Below are positions 44,901 through 53,760 of a stretch of DNA of 64,000 bases, piece after piece (the stretch's first letter is position 1; each line of letters starts with the position of its first letter). A model generated the notes under the pieces. The model was given only the letters and a program-made list of their open reading frames with translations, searched no databases and was not told the DNA's origin. The stretch spans positions 248,001 to 312,000 of the forward strand of contig NZ_JALKBC010000005.1 in assembly GCF_023015865.1 (NCBI RefSeq), given 5' to 3'. This stretch comes from Arenibacter sp. F26102 (GTDB lineage Bacteria; Bacteroidota; Bacteroidia; Flavobacteriales; Flavobacteriaceae). The position numbers and the translations under genes were made by a program.

Positions 44901-45295
44901 GTGAATATGTAGCAGGCATACGCTACCGTGCTTGGCAACCACCGTCTGCACTTCATCCAACTCTTGGTCCCGACACACCATTGGTTATTGATTTGTTTGA
45001 TACTTGGACCAATAAATCTGTAGCTGCTTGCAAGTATCACGTAGCCCACCCTGGAGGAAGAAATTACGAAACTTTCCCAGTCAACAGTTACGAGGCAGAA
45101 TCGCGTCGTATCTCTCGATTCTTTGATTTTGGACATACCGTTAATTTGGTTGAACCTACTATGACAACGCAACAGTCTGCGGGGCGATATATTACTCCGG
45201 TACAAATCACCACCCAATACGATATTAGTGGAGAGGTTGTGAACTCCGATTATCCATATACTATGGATTTGCGACAATTTAAAGTGAAAAAGTAG
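41951..45295 (+). CDS. transglutaminase-DUF2126 fusion protein
   Basis: A 1,114-residue protein. Residues 1-160 form the bacterial transglutaminase N-terminal beta domain (QVAIRHYTEYKYDKHIKLSP). Residues about 175-260 form the core with Cys183 (SGSCRDFTW), His232 (DLHAWAEVY) and Asp248 (LDATSGL). From about residue 300 to the end lies DUF2126, including MGGEPTFVSTDN, KHTGTGGGNHVTLGG, PDVLRSFITYWQHHPSLSYL, and GRLGILEFRGFDMPPHYRM. Parts of DUF2126 resemble glutamine-synthetase/ATP-grasp-type ligase cores in predicted analyses. It is followed by the ATP-grasp gene after 8 bp. No signal peptide is visible. Confidence 0.92.
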   Translation: MSIQVAIRHYTEYKYDKHIKLSPQVIRLRPAPHSRTPIKGYSLNINPKNHFINWQQDPYGNYMARIVFPDKVDHFSVDVEVIADMVIINPFDFFIEEYASKPGFKYEDGLLQQLSPYLEIKENDTLLLNLVKQAKGLLTDDMNIVDYLVALNQLVYTQLSYNIRLEPGIQSCEETLRLKSGSCRDFTWVLVQLLRHLDFAARFASGYLVQLKPDVKSLVGPSGPEEDFTDLHAWAEVYVPGAGWIGLDATSGLFAGEGHIPLACTPNPDSAAPISGLAEAAKTEFHFENTVTRIVEKPRVTKPYSDEQWNQIVALGEQVDEVLIKKDVRLTMGGEPTFVSTDNQDAPEWNSAADGEQKRKLSNELFHKLKDEFGTGALMLYGQGKWYPGEPLPRWKLGCYWRKDGLPIWNNDKLLADLSHDYEFTVEDADKLINSLAKSLKLNQECIKPAYEDPFYFAWEESNIPLDVDPLKLDLKSPLERQRLSELLQHGLNKPIGYSMPIEWNFENNNWQTCSWKFRRKNLFLVPGNSPLGLRLPLKSIQGFDHEKVPVKPEQSLFVETAALPTIKNNASAREANLQITDSNTVFITSLSVEVRSGKLFIFLPPLTHFEHYLNLVNHIEAVAEQLKMPVLIEGYDPPADNRIQKFQITPDPGVIEVNIHPASSWKEILKNYDILYQKAAESRLTTEKFNLDGKHTGTGGGNHVTLGGITPADSPLLRRPDVLRSFITYWQHHPSLSYLFSTQFIGPTSQAPRVDEGRDEMLYELELAFQQIPNSNENEVPFWLVDRIFRNLLVDITGNTHRAEFCIDKLYSPDSSTGRLGILEFRGFDMPPHYRMCMVQFLLIRSLLAWFWEKPYEHKLVRWGTALHDRFLLPHYCSNDLGEIMTDLQNAGYKMNLDWFDPFFAFRFPFLGELQVNDINIELKMAIEPWHVLGEEMSSTGTARFVDSSLERIQVKVSGLTDSRYALICNGCRIPLKNTGVQGEYVAGIRYRAWQPPSALHPTLGPDTPLVIDLFDTWTNKSVAACKYHVAHPGGRNYETFPVNSYEAESRRISRFFDFGHTVNLVEPTMTTQQSAGRYITPVQITTQYDISGEVVNSDYPYTMDLRQFKVKK

Positions 45296-45303
45296 ATTGG
45301 ATA

Positions 45304-47856
45304 ATGAATAGTCAAATTACTAAAGAGGACCTTATCTCTTCGTTCCTTAATAAAAGAGTCAAAAATAACTCACTTTATTTTGACGAAATAACTTCACCTG
45401 ATGGTTCGGTGCTTCCTCATTGGCAAAGATTGCTCGATAGCTATAATAAGCTGGGCAAAAACGCGATGGATGAGCGTGAGCTTGAAGTAGAACGTCAATT
45501 GAAAGAAAATGGGGTTACCTATAATATTTATGGAGACCCTAATGGGATGAACAGACCTTGGGCCCTTGACGCGGTACCGATGGTTTTTAGTGAAGAAGAC
45601 TGGAAGGTTGTAGAATCTGGACTAAAACAACGTACTACTTTATTAAATCATATCTTAAAAGATATCTATGGCCACCGAACTCTTATTCGCTCTGGACATA
45701 TTCCTTTTGAACTGATATACAATCATCAAGGATTTTTAAGACAGGTAGACAAGTTAGAAATACCAGGGGAACAGCAATTGATACAATATTCGGCCGATTT
45801 GGCCCGTGGTCCCAATGGTAAGATGTGGGTATTGCACGATCGTACCGATGCACCTTCAGGGGCAGGATATACTTTTGAAAATAGGGTAGCTATGACCCGT
45901 GTTTTTCCCGAAATGATTCGTGAAAATCAAATCCGAAAGATTAATACCTATTACCAAACATTAAAGAAAACGATTACCAACCTTGCCTGGCAGAATAAAG
46001 AGGAACCAAGAGTTGTTTTTCTTTCTCCCGGATCTGAAAATGAGGCATATTTTGAGCATGCCTATTTATCATCGCTAATGGGCTTCACACTGGTAAGTGG
46101 TGCCGATCTAACGGTCAGTGATGGATATGTTTGGCTTAAAACTATAAAAGGACTTAAAAAAGTAGATGTTATTGTACGTCGTGTCGATGATGTCTTTTGC
46201 GATCCATTAGAGTTTAAAATGAACTCACAATTAGGTGTTGTTGGACTAATGGAATCTATTAGGCAAAATAAGGTTATGGTTATTAATCCTTTGGGCAGTA
46301 GGATTCTTGAAAATCCCGGCTTAATGGCTTTTCTACCCAAGCTTTGTAAACATATTTTGGGAGAAGACCTTATTTTACCCTCTGTGGCTACCTGGTGGTG
46401 TGGTCAAGAATCAGCAAAACAATATGTCTTCGATAATATTACAAAGCTGATCATTCGAAAAATATATAGGGATAATACCAACCGTTCTGTTTATGGATCG
46501 GCACTGGACAATAAGCAATTAGAAGCCCTGAAAGATGAAATTAATACCCGACCTTATTTATATGTTGGTCAGGAAACCGTTAATTTTTCAACTACCCCAT
46601 CATATATCGATGGTAAATTTGAATCAAGGAACGCAGTCTTTAGAAGTTATGTAGTTGCCGATACCGCTGATAATTCCTATCAGGTTATGCCGGGTGGTTT
46701 AACTAGAAGCTCTGCACAAGAAGGCACTTTTATTGTTTCAAATCAGTCCGGAGGTATTAGTAAGGATACCTGGGTACTTGGCAGTGATAAACACGTTAAA
46801 AAGGATATAGTACCACATGCCATTCTACAAACCGAGAATGTACTTCCAAGTAGTACGGCGGAAAAATTGTTTTGGCTGGGCAGGTATGTCGAGCGTTCAA
46901 TTTTTCTGGTTAGGTTGGCACGGGTTATAATTAAAAAGTATTACGAAACCGAGGACAATTTAAATGTTGAAAAAGACATTGTACTTTGTGCGCTATTAAA
47001 AGCCTTTTCAAATATTACCTTACTACTGCCCGGTTTTGAGGATAAGAAAACCCTTATCAGTCCAGAAAAAGAACTCATCTCGATCATTACGGATGTAACA
47101 AAAACGGGTTCATTAAACCATTCGTTACAGGCTTTTTTACGAAATGCCTATGCAGTTCGCGACCGTTTAGGTCTGGATACTTGGCGAATATTGGACAATA
47201 TCTCCGAGGAAAGTAATCAGCTTAAAAATAGTACCCGTATTAATGAGATCAGCCATATTTTGGATGGATTGATTATAAGACTCATGGCCTATCACGGTTT
47301 GGGAGTGGATACCATGACAAGGGATATATCCTGGAATCTACAAGGAGTTGGAAGATATTTAGAATCATCTTCCATGACCTGTACTTTTCTGAAAAATATA
47401 TTATCAAAAGAAATTAATACCGAGACCGAAAAATCACTGCTAGAATGTGTCCTGATCAATAATGAAAGTTTAATTACCTATCGGTATATGTACAGGTCTA
47501 CCATAGAATTCACCAATGCATTATCGCTATTGATGCTTAATGAATTGAATCCGCGTTCGTTGGTTTACCAAATCTCCCAAATTGAAAAGCGGGTAAGTCA
47601 TTTGCCTTCAAATTCAAATTCACAACTGGGCCTAATTCAAAAAAAGCTTTTGGAAGCTACCACTTTAGTAAGATTAAGTGACCCTGCCATATTAAAAATT
47701 GGAAACAAAAAGTCAGGACGCAGAATGGATTTACTCGTTTTGATGGAAAAATTGGAACTATTGCTTGGGGAGACCTCAGGTTTGATCATTAACAGATTTT
47801 TTAATCATACCGAATCCACTTATGGTTTTGTAAGTACCAAAATTCCTGAAATATGA
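45304..47856 (+). CDS. circularly permuted ATP-grasp / alpha-E fusion protein
   Basis: An 850-residue protein. Residues 1 to about 490 form the circularly permuted type 2 ATP-grasp (DUF404/DUF407) domain: FELIYNHQGFLRQVDKL, YSADLARGPNGKMWVLHDRT, VDVIVRRVDDVFCDPLEF, INPLGSRILENPGLMAFLPK and TRSSAQEGTFIVSNQSGG. From about 518 the alpha-E domain (DUF403) begins: SSTAEKLFWLGRYVERS, then helical repeats to RRMDLLVLMEKLE. In many bacteria these are two separate neighbouring genes; here they are fused. It probably forms amide bonds between amino acids or peptides using ATP. The stop overlaps the next start (ATGA). Confidence 0.92.
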   Translation: MNSQITKEDLISSFLNKRVKNNSLYFDEITSPDGSVLPHWQRLLDSYNKLGKNAMDERELEVERQLKENGVTYNIYGDPNGMNRPWALDAVPMVFSEEDWKVVESGLKQRTTLLNHILKDIYGHRTLIRSGHIPFELIYNHQGFLRQVDKLEIPGEQQLIQYSADLARGPNGKMWVLHDRTDAPSGAGYTFENRVAMTRVFPEMIRENQIRKINTYYQTLKKTITNLAWQNKEEPRVVFLSPGSENEAYFEHAYLSSLMGFTLVSGADLTVSDGYVWLKTIKGLKKVDVIVRRVDDVFCDPLEFKMNSQLGVVGLMESIRQNKVMVINPLGSRILENPGLMAFLPKLCKHILGEDLILPSVATWWCGQESAKQYVFDNITKLIIRKIYRDNTNRSVYGSALDNKQLEALKDEINTRPYLYVGQETVNFSTTPSYIDGKFESRNAVFRSYVVADTADNSYQVMPGGLTRSSAQEGTFIVSNQSGGISKDTWVLGSDKHVKKDIVPHAILQTENVLPSSTAEKLFWLGRYVERSIFLVRLARVIIKKYYETEDNLNVEKDIVLCALLKAFSNITLLLPGFEDKKTLISPEKELISIITDVTKTGSLNHSLQAFLRNAYAVRDRLGLDTWRILDNISEESNQLKNSTRINEISHILDGLIIRLMAYHGLGVDTMTRDISWNLQGVGRYLESSSMTCTFLKNILSKEINTETEKSLLECVLINNESLITYRYMYRSTIEFTNALSLLMLNELNPRSLVYQISQIEKRVSHLPSNSNSQLGLIQKKLLEATTLVRLSDPAILKIGNKKSGRRMDLLVLMEKLELLLGETSGLIINRFFNHTESTYGFVSTKIPEI

Positions 47857-48728
47857 TGTACGAAGTGAAACATAAAACCGTATACAAATACCAATCACCA
47901 GTTTCCTTGTGCCATAACATTGTATTTCAAGTTGGCGCCAACAATTCACTGCAAGAGATCAATTCCTCTATTTGCACCATCGATCCCGAGCCTAATTATA
48001 TGATGGAACGTGAAGATTTTTTTGAAAATAAGTACCTCTATTTTTCAGTTCAGAAAGTGCACAAAAATCTTATAGTTGAAAGTATAAGTCAAATTACTGT
48101 TGACCAACCCTTTTGGTTGGATATAATCCCTTCTGAAACACCTACTTGGGAATCGGTGGTGAAGTCGCTACGTTCTATTGATACATCGAACGATATAAGG
48201 CAATTTTATTTGGAATCTCCTTATGTCACCTTTTTAAAAGATATTCGTGCCTATGCCTTAAAATCGTTTACCCCAAATAGACCAATAATGGAAGCCATGC
48301 TCGAATTAAATAATCGAATTTATTCGGACTTTACGTTTACGCCTGGATTTACCGAAATTAGCACCCCCTTGGAGGAGGTTTTTAAGCATAAAAAAGGAGT
48401 CTGTCAAGATTACGCCCACTTTGGCTTGGCCTGTGTACGTTCTATAGGTTTGTCTGCCAGATATGTGAGTGGCTATATTGAAACCATTCCCCCTCCTGGA
48501 AAACCCAAGTTGGCAGGTGCCGATGCGTCCCACGCTTGGATGTCTTTATATATACCAAATGTCGGCTGGGTAGAATTTGATGCAACCAATAATCTTTTGG
48601 TTGCCGACCAACACATACGGGTTGCCAAGGGACGTGATTTTTCGGATGTTGTTCCTCTAAAAGGTATTGTATATTCTGGTGGTGGTCAACATATGGATGT
48701 TACGGTAGATGTGACTCGGATAGGATAA
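47853..48728 (+). CDS. transglutaminase family protein (last gene of the operon)
   Basis: A 291-residue transglutaminase-fold protein: N-terminal beta domain (MMYEVKHKTVYKYQSPVSLC), core with Cys184 (GVCQDYAHFGLA), His227 (ASHAWMSLY) and Asp243 (VEFDATNNLL). It overlaps the ATP-grasp/alpha-E gene by 4 bp, so it is translationally coupled. The third transglutaminase of the operon may have a different substrate or may work as a subunit. It is complete and followed by a terminator. Confidence 0.92.
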   Translation: MMYEVKHKTVYKYQSPVSLCHNIVFQVGANNSLQEINSSICTIDPEPNYMMEREDFFENKYLYFSVQKVHKNLIVESISQITVDQPFWLDIIPSETPTWESVVKSLRSIDTSNDIRQFYLESPYVTFLKDIRAYALKSFTPNRPIMEAMLELNNRIYSDFTFTPGFTEISTPLEEVFKHKKGVCQDYAHFGLACVRSIGLSARYVSGYIETIPPPGKPKLAGADASHAWMSLYIPNVGWVEFDATNNLLVADQHIRVAKGRDFSDVVPLKGIVYSGGGQHMDVTVDVTRIG

Positions 48729-48782
48729 CCTATTTTTAGACTTTAATGAGTTGTAAATAAAATTCATCACCCCATGTTCTAT

Positions 48783-48808
48783 AAGCGCATAATTTTTGCG
48801 CTTTTTAT
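48783..48808 (+). terminator. intrinsic terminator of the transglutaminase operon
   Basis: AAGCGCA (48783-48789) and TGCGCTT (48797-48803) pair around seven bases and are followed by a T-rich stretch. It closes the four-gene unit. Confidence 0.7.
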
Positions 48809-49184
48809 TTATGTATAATACTCCTTTGAAGAAGAATAATCTCTCAATAAGCCAAGTCAAGTACCTCAGGGTAAGCTTGCCGACAAAGGTAGACCCATTA
48901 GGAAACATATCGATGCCCGCCTGAACGGAACGGGCAAGCCCTCCTGAACGGAACGGGCAAGCCCTCCTGAACAGAACGGGAAGGCCCGTCTGAAAAGATC
49001 GGGCAGGCCTTCCTGAACGGAACGGGCAAGCGTCCGAGCATTCAAATCTAGATATATTTAGGCTTCAGTTCTATCCCGAAATTTAAGAAAACTCAAATAA
49101 CCGTACATCAATTCGACGTATTCCTGAACCACATTTATCGTGTATATTGAAAGCGCAAACTATATCACCAATTATAAAAAGAAT
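48809..49184. other. 376-bp intergenic region containing the tandem repeat array
   Basis: No gene is seen. The main feature is the array at 48920-49034; the rest is ordinary. Confidence 0.45.
48920..49034. repeat. 23-bp tandem repeat array, five units
   Basis: Units start at 48920, 48943, 48966, 48989 and 49012, each 23 bp. The consensus begins CCTGAACGGAACGGG and continues CAAGCCCT; the first two are identical, the third and fourth diverged, the fifth is close again. The stretch is much richer in G and C than its surroundings. A GCCCG/CGGGC pair can form hairpins across units. The class is unknown; it resembles short interspersed palindromes seen in Flavobacteriia. Confidence 0.8.
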
Positions 49185-49799
49185 GAATGCAGAAGCAAAA
49201 TAATAAACTCCGGATATTTCAAACTCCATAATTTTTATAAAGCTATTCACATCTCCTTGTTTCAATTTATAATCCTAGTAACTCTTTTTGTACAAGTAAC
49301 TGTAGAAGCTCAGGTTAAAGATATATGTTTGCCCATCATTATTGATGCCGATACGGCAAATGAGGTAGATGATCTATATGCTATTGTTCTAGCAATTGTA
49401 GAATCCAAATTCAATATTCTAGGCATTATTTTAGCGCAGTTTCATACCTCACCCTTGGCAACGGATAGTACTGCAAACGAAAGCCAAAGAATTAATGAAA
49501 GAATACTGTAATTAATGTGGAAGAGTACTATTCCGCTTCCTTTGGGGAGCAACGTTCCCATTATTAATAGTACAGAATCAGCTAGTTCTCCCGCTTCGCG
49601 TTTAATCATACATATGGCGCATAAATTACCTGCCGGTCAAAAACTGAATGTAGTTGTTTTAGGTTCTTGTACGAATGTTGCCAGTGCAATTCTGGAGGAC
49701 CCATCCATCGTACAAAAATTGAAAGTACACTATCTCGGTTTTTGGCATAATGTAGAAACCGCCATTGTAAAACGCCAAAAATCGTATATGTTCTATTAA
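49185..49799 (+). pseudogene. truncated, frameshifted duplicate of the nucleoside hydrolase gene
   Basis: It aligns closely with 60267-60855, the first 60 percent of the intact gene. There is a one-base insertion near 49220, a nonsense codon at 49509-49511 (the intact gene has Gln there), and the 3' part is absent. The matching segments read IIIDADTANEVDDLYAIV, FHTSPLATDS, PLPLGSNVP and KLKVHYLGFWHNVET. The truncation point coincides with the 3' end of the thiE-like gene. Homology begins about 15 bp before the start. Confidence 0.9.
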
Positions 49800-50437
49800 A
49801 ATTTATGGAGTATCTCATTTGTGGAAGAAGCGTTTAGCAATTGGTGAAATATTTTTATATTATCAAAATTACGGGTAATTTCTCCTGAGACTACAAGACC
49901 CGAGATACCAGTCCCTACGATGGCGGTAACATCTTCTATGGTAATGCCTCCAACACCCAAAATAGGTGTTTTTGTGTTTAAAACATCTATTATGGCAGTA
50001 TATCCGTTTAAACCTAAAACCGTACTCAAATTGTCTGTGTCCACCGTGGATCGAAATGGGCCTAAACTAATATAATCAACTTCTTCGGCTAGTAATACCT
50101 CGCAATCCTGCAAGGTATTTGCTGTACCGCCGATCATTTGCCAAGAGTATAATTGCTTTCTAGCAGTAGTTGGACCGGTGCCTGTTTTTCCTAGATGAAC
50201 ACCATCTGCCTTTACTTCATATGCTATTTTATAATGATTGTTAATGAGTAGTCTGGTCTGAAAATGAGCTGTAATTTCCCTGGCCTGATGGGCCACCTTT
50301 AAAATCTTTTTTTCTGCAACATCTTTTAACCCTAAACGCACCAACTCTATACCGGAGGTACAGGCCTTTTGAATATTATCCAGATGCTCTTTTGGTGAAT
50401 TTCCTTGGGATATATAATGTAATTTAGGTATGATCAT
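49796..50437 (-). CDS. thiE: thiamine phosphate synthase-like protein
   Basis: A 213-residue TIM-barrel protein of the ThiE/TenI family, normal in size. Visible: KLHYISQGN, GADGVHLGK-like KADGVHLGK, phosphate-binding SLGPFRST, and the C-terminal GVGGI and VSGEI segments. ThiE couples HMP-pyrophosphate with the thiazole phosphate to give thiamine phosphate. The usual NDR motif is INNHYKIA here, so the Asp is replaced by Asn; it may be a TenI-like paralogue instead. No other thiamine genes or TPP riboswitch are seen, and the gene overlaps the pseudogene end. It lies 37 bp downstream of fadH and may be co-transcribed. Confidence 0.75.
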   Translation of the reverse strand: MIIPKLHYISQGNSPKEHLDNIQKACTSGIELVRLGLKDVAEKKILKVAHQAREITAHFQTRLLINNHYKIAYEVKADGVHLGKTGTGPTTARKQLYSWQMIGGTANTLQDCEVLLAEEVDYISLGPFRSTVDTDNLSTVLGLNGYTAIIDVLNTKTPILGVGGITIEDVTAIVGTGISGLVVSGEITRNFDNIKIFHQLLNASSTNEILHKF

Positions 50438-50474
50438 GCCTTAATTTTTGTAATTGAATGTATATTTTTCAGTA

Positions 50475-52565
<2,091 letters not shown>

Positions 52566-52739
52566 TCAAATTAATCAGCAGGGTAGAGGTAAGGTGGGCA
52601 TTTTTACCTTTATCGAAAGAAAAGATCATTTTGTCCAATATCCCCCAAAAATGTTTTTATACGATTAAACCAATTTTGAAAATTTGGGTCAAAGAAGTGA
52701 AAGTATACTTTAAAGTTTAACCTTTTAAATTTTTAAACT

Positions 52740-53327
52740 ATGAAAACAAATAGCAAAATATATTTCTTCTTGTCCTTTTTACTTTTGGGATTTATATACG
52801 TGGGTACGGCCCAAACCCGGACACGTACTACTACAACAAACAAAACGACCAGAATGGTAACTAAAAAAACACCTAATAGGGTGTCCAGTAAAAGAGTGGT
52901 TTACAGAACCCCGAACAAGAAGGTTGTTTCTGTAAGAACAGTACCCAACAGAAAGGTTATAAAATACCATGGAGAGAACTATTACTATTCAAATAACAGG
53001 TTTTATACCTATTCTAGAGGCCGTTATATTGTAATTGCTCCCAAAATAGGATTTAGAATAAATACTTTACCTCCCAACTATCGAAGAATTCGTTTTAATA
53101 ATCATATCTACTTTACGGTAGGCGGCACGTTTTATACCCAATTGGGGAACGAATATGAAGTTGTTGAACCAGAAATTGGGACTATAGTCTATGAACTTCC
53201 GGACGATTATGAAAAAGTGACCATAGACGGACAGACCTATTACGAGTACGCCAATATTTTATATGAGAAAGTACAGGTAGATGGTACTAGGGCCTATGAA
53301 GTTATTGGCATTATAGATTTGGAATAG
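52740..53327 (+). CDS. secreted DUF6515 family protein
   Basis: A 195-residue paralogue of the protein at 29417-30013. It has a signal peptide (ending near VGTAQ), a Thr/Arg/Lys-rich linker and the same domain (YYYSNNRFYT, SRGRYIVIAPKIGFRI, VVEPEIGTIVYELPDDYEKV, YEVIGIIDLE). The most conserved part is the C-terminal half; linkers diverge, so the two are old duplicates. Function unknown, periplasmic or surface exposed. Confidence 0.85.
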   Translation: MKTNSKIYFFLSFLLLGFIYVGTAQTRTRTTTTNKTTRMVTKKTPNRVSSKRVVYRTPNKKVVSVRTVPNRKVIKYHGENYYYSNNRFYTYSRGRYIVIAPKIGFRINTLPPNYRRIRFNNHIYFTVGGTFYTQLGNEYEVVEPEIGTIVYELPDDYEKVTIDGQTYYEYANILYEKVQVDGTRAYEVIGIIDLE

Positions 53328-53760
53328 GTAGCAGAAATAACGGTCCTACATATATAAAAAAGCGTTTATCAATACATTGGTAGTCGCTTTTTTTTTGGTT
53401 TGTATAGTGAGGGATATTAAAGAAGGTGTACTGACTATTCCAATTAAATACATAGAATTTTAGCTTGTTTCTTGAAAGCCTATTAACGCCAGTATCAAAA
53501 TATTAGCCATCAAAAGCCATTGTTCTTGAAAGTCATTTATTTAATTTAAAGACACCTAATGGACAGTATACCAATAGATTTTGATGATGTAGTTGCTTCG
53601 ACCATTTTAAGGTGCCGCTGACATGAGCATAAATTTCCATATTAATTTTCTAAATGTTAAATTTCACCTAGGGTAAAATACCATAGGTATTCATCAAGAA
53701 TAGTGATACCTCTTAGCTTACATACATTTATTTTTATCGATTCTACAATATATATAAAAT
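53328..53760. other. 433-bp intergenic region with a weak terminator
   Basis: A hairpin-like AAAAAGCG ... CGCTTTTT (about 53357-53395) with a run of T follows the DUF6515 gene and may act as its terminator. No gene is seen in the rest. Confidence 0.4.

Noticed and set aside
48920..49034. CRISPR array
   Set aside because: The 23-bp units are directly adjacent without unique spacers, and no cas gene is present.
49140..49799. Two adjacent small genes (123 and 94 residues)
   Set aside because: Both align end to end with one nucleoside hydrolase gene and are separated by a nonsense codon; they are parts of one pseudogene.
49796..50437. TPP riboswitch in front of the thiE-like gene
   Set aside because: The gap to fadH is only 37 bp and contains no THI-box sequence.
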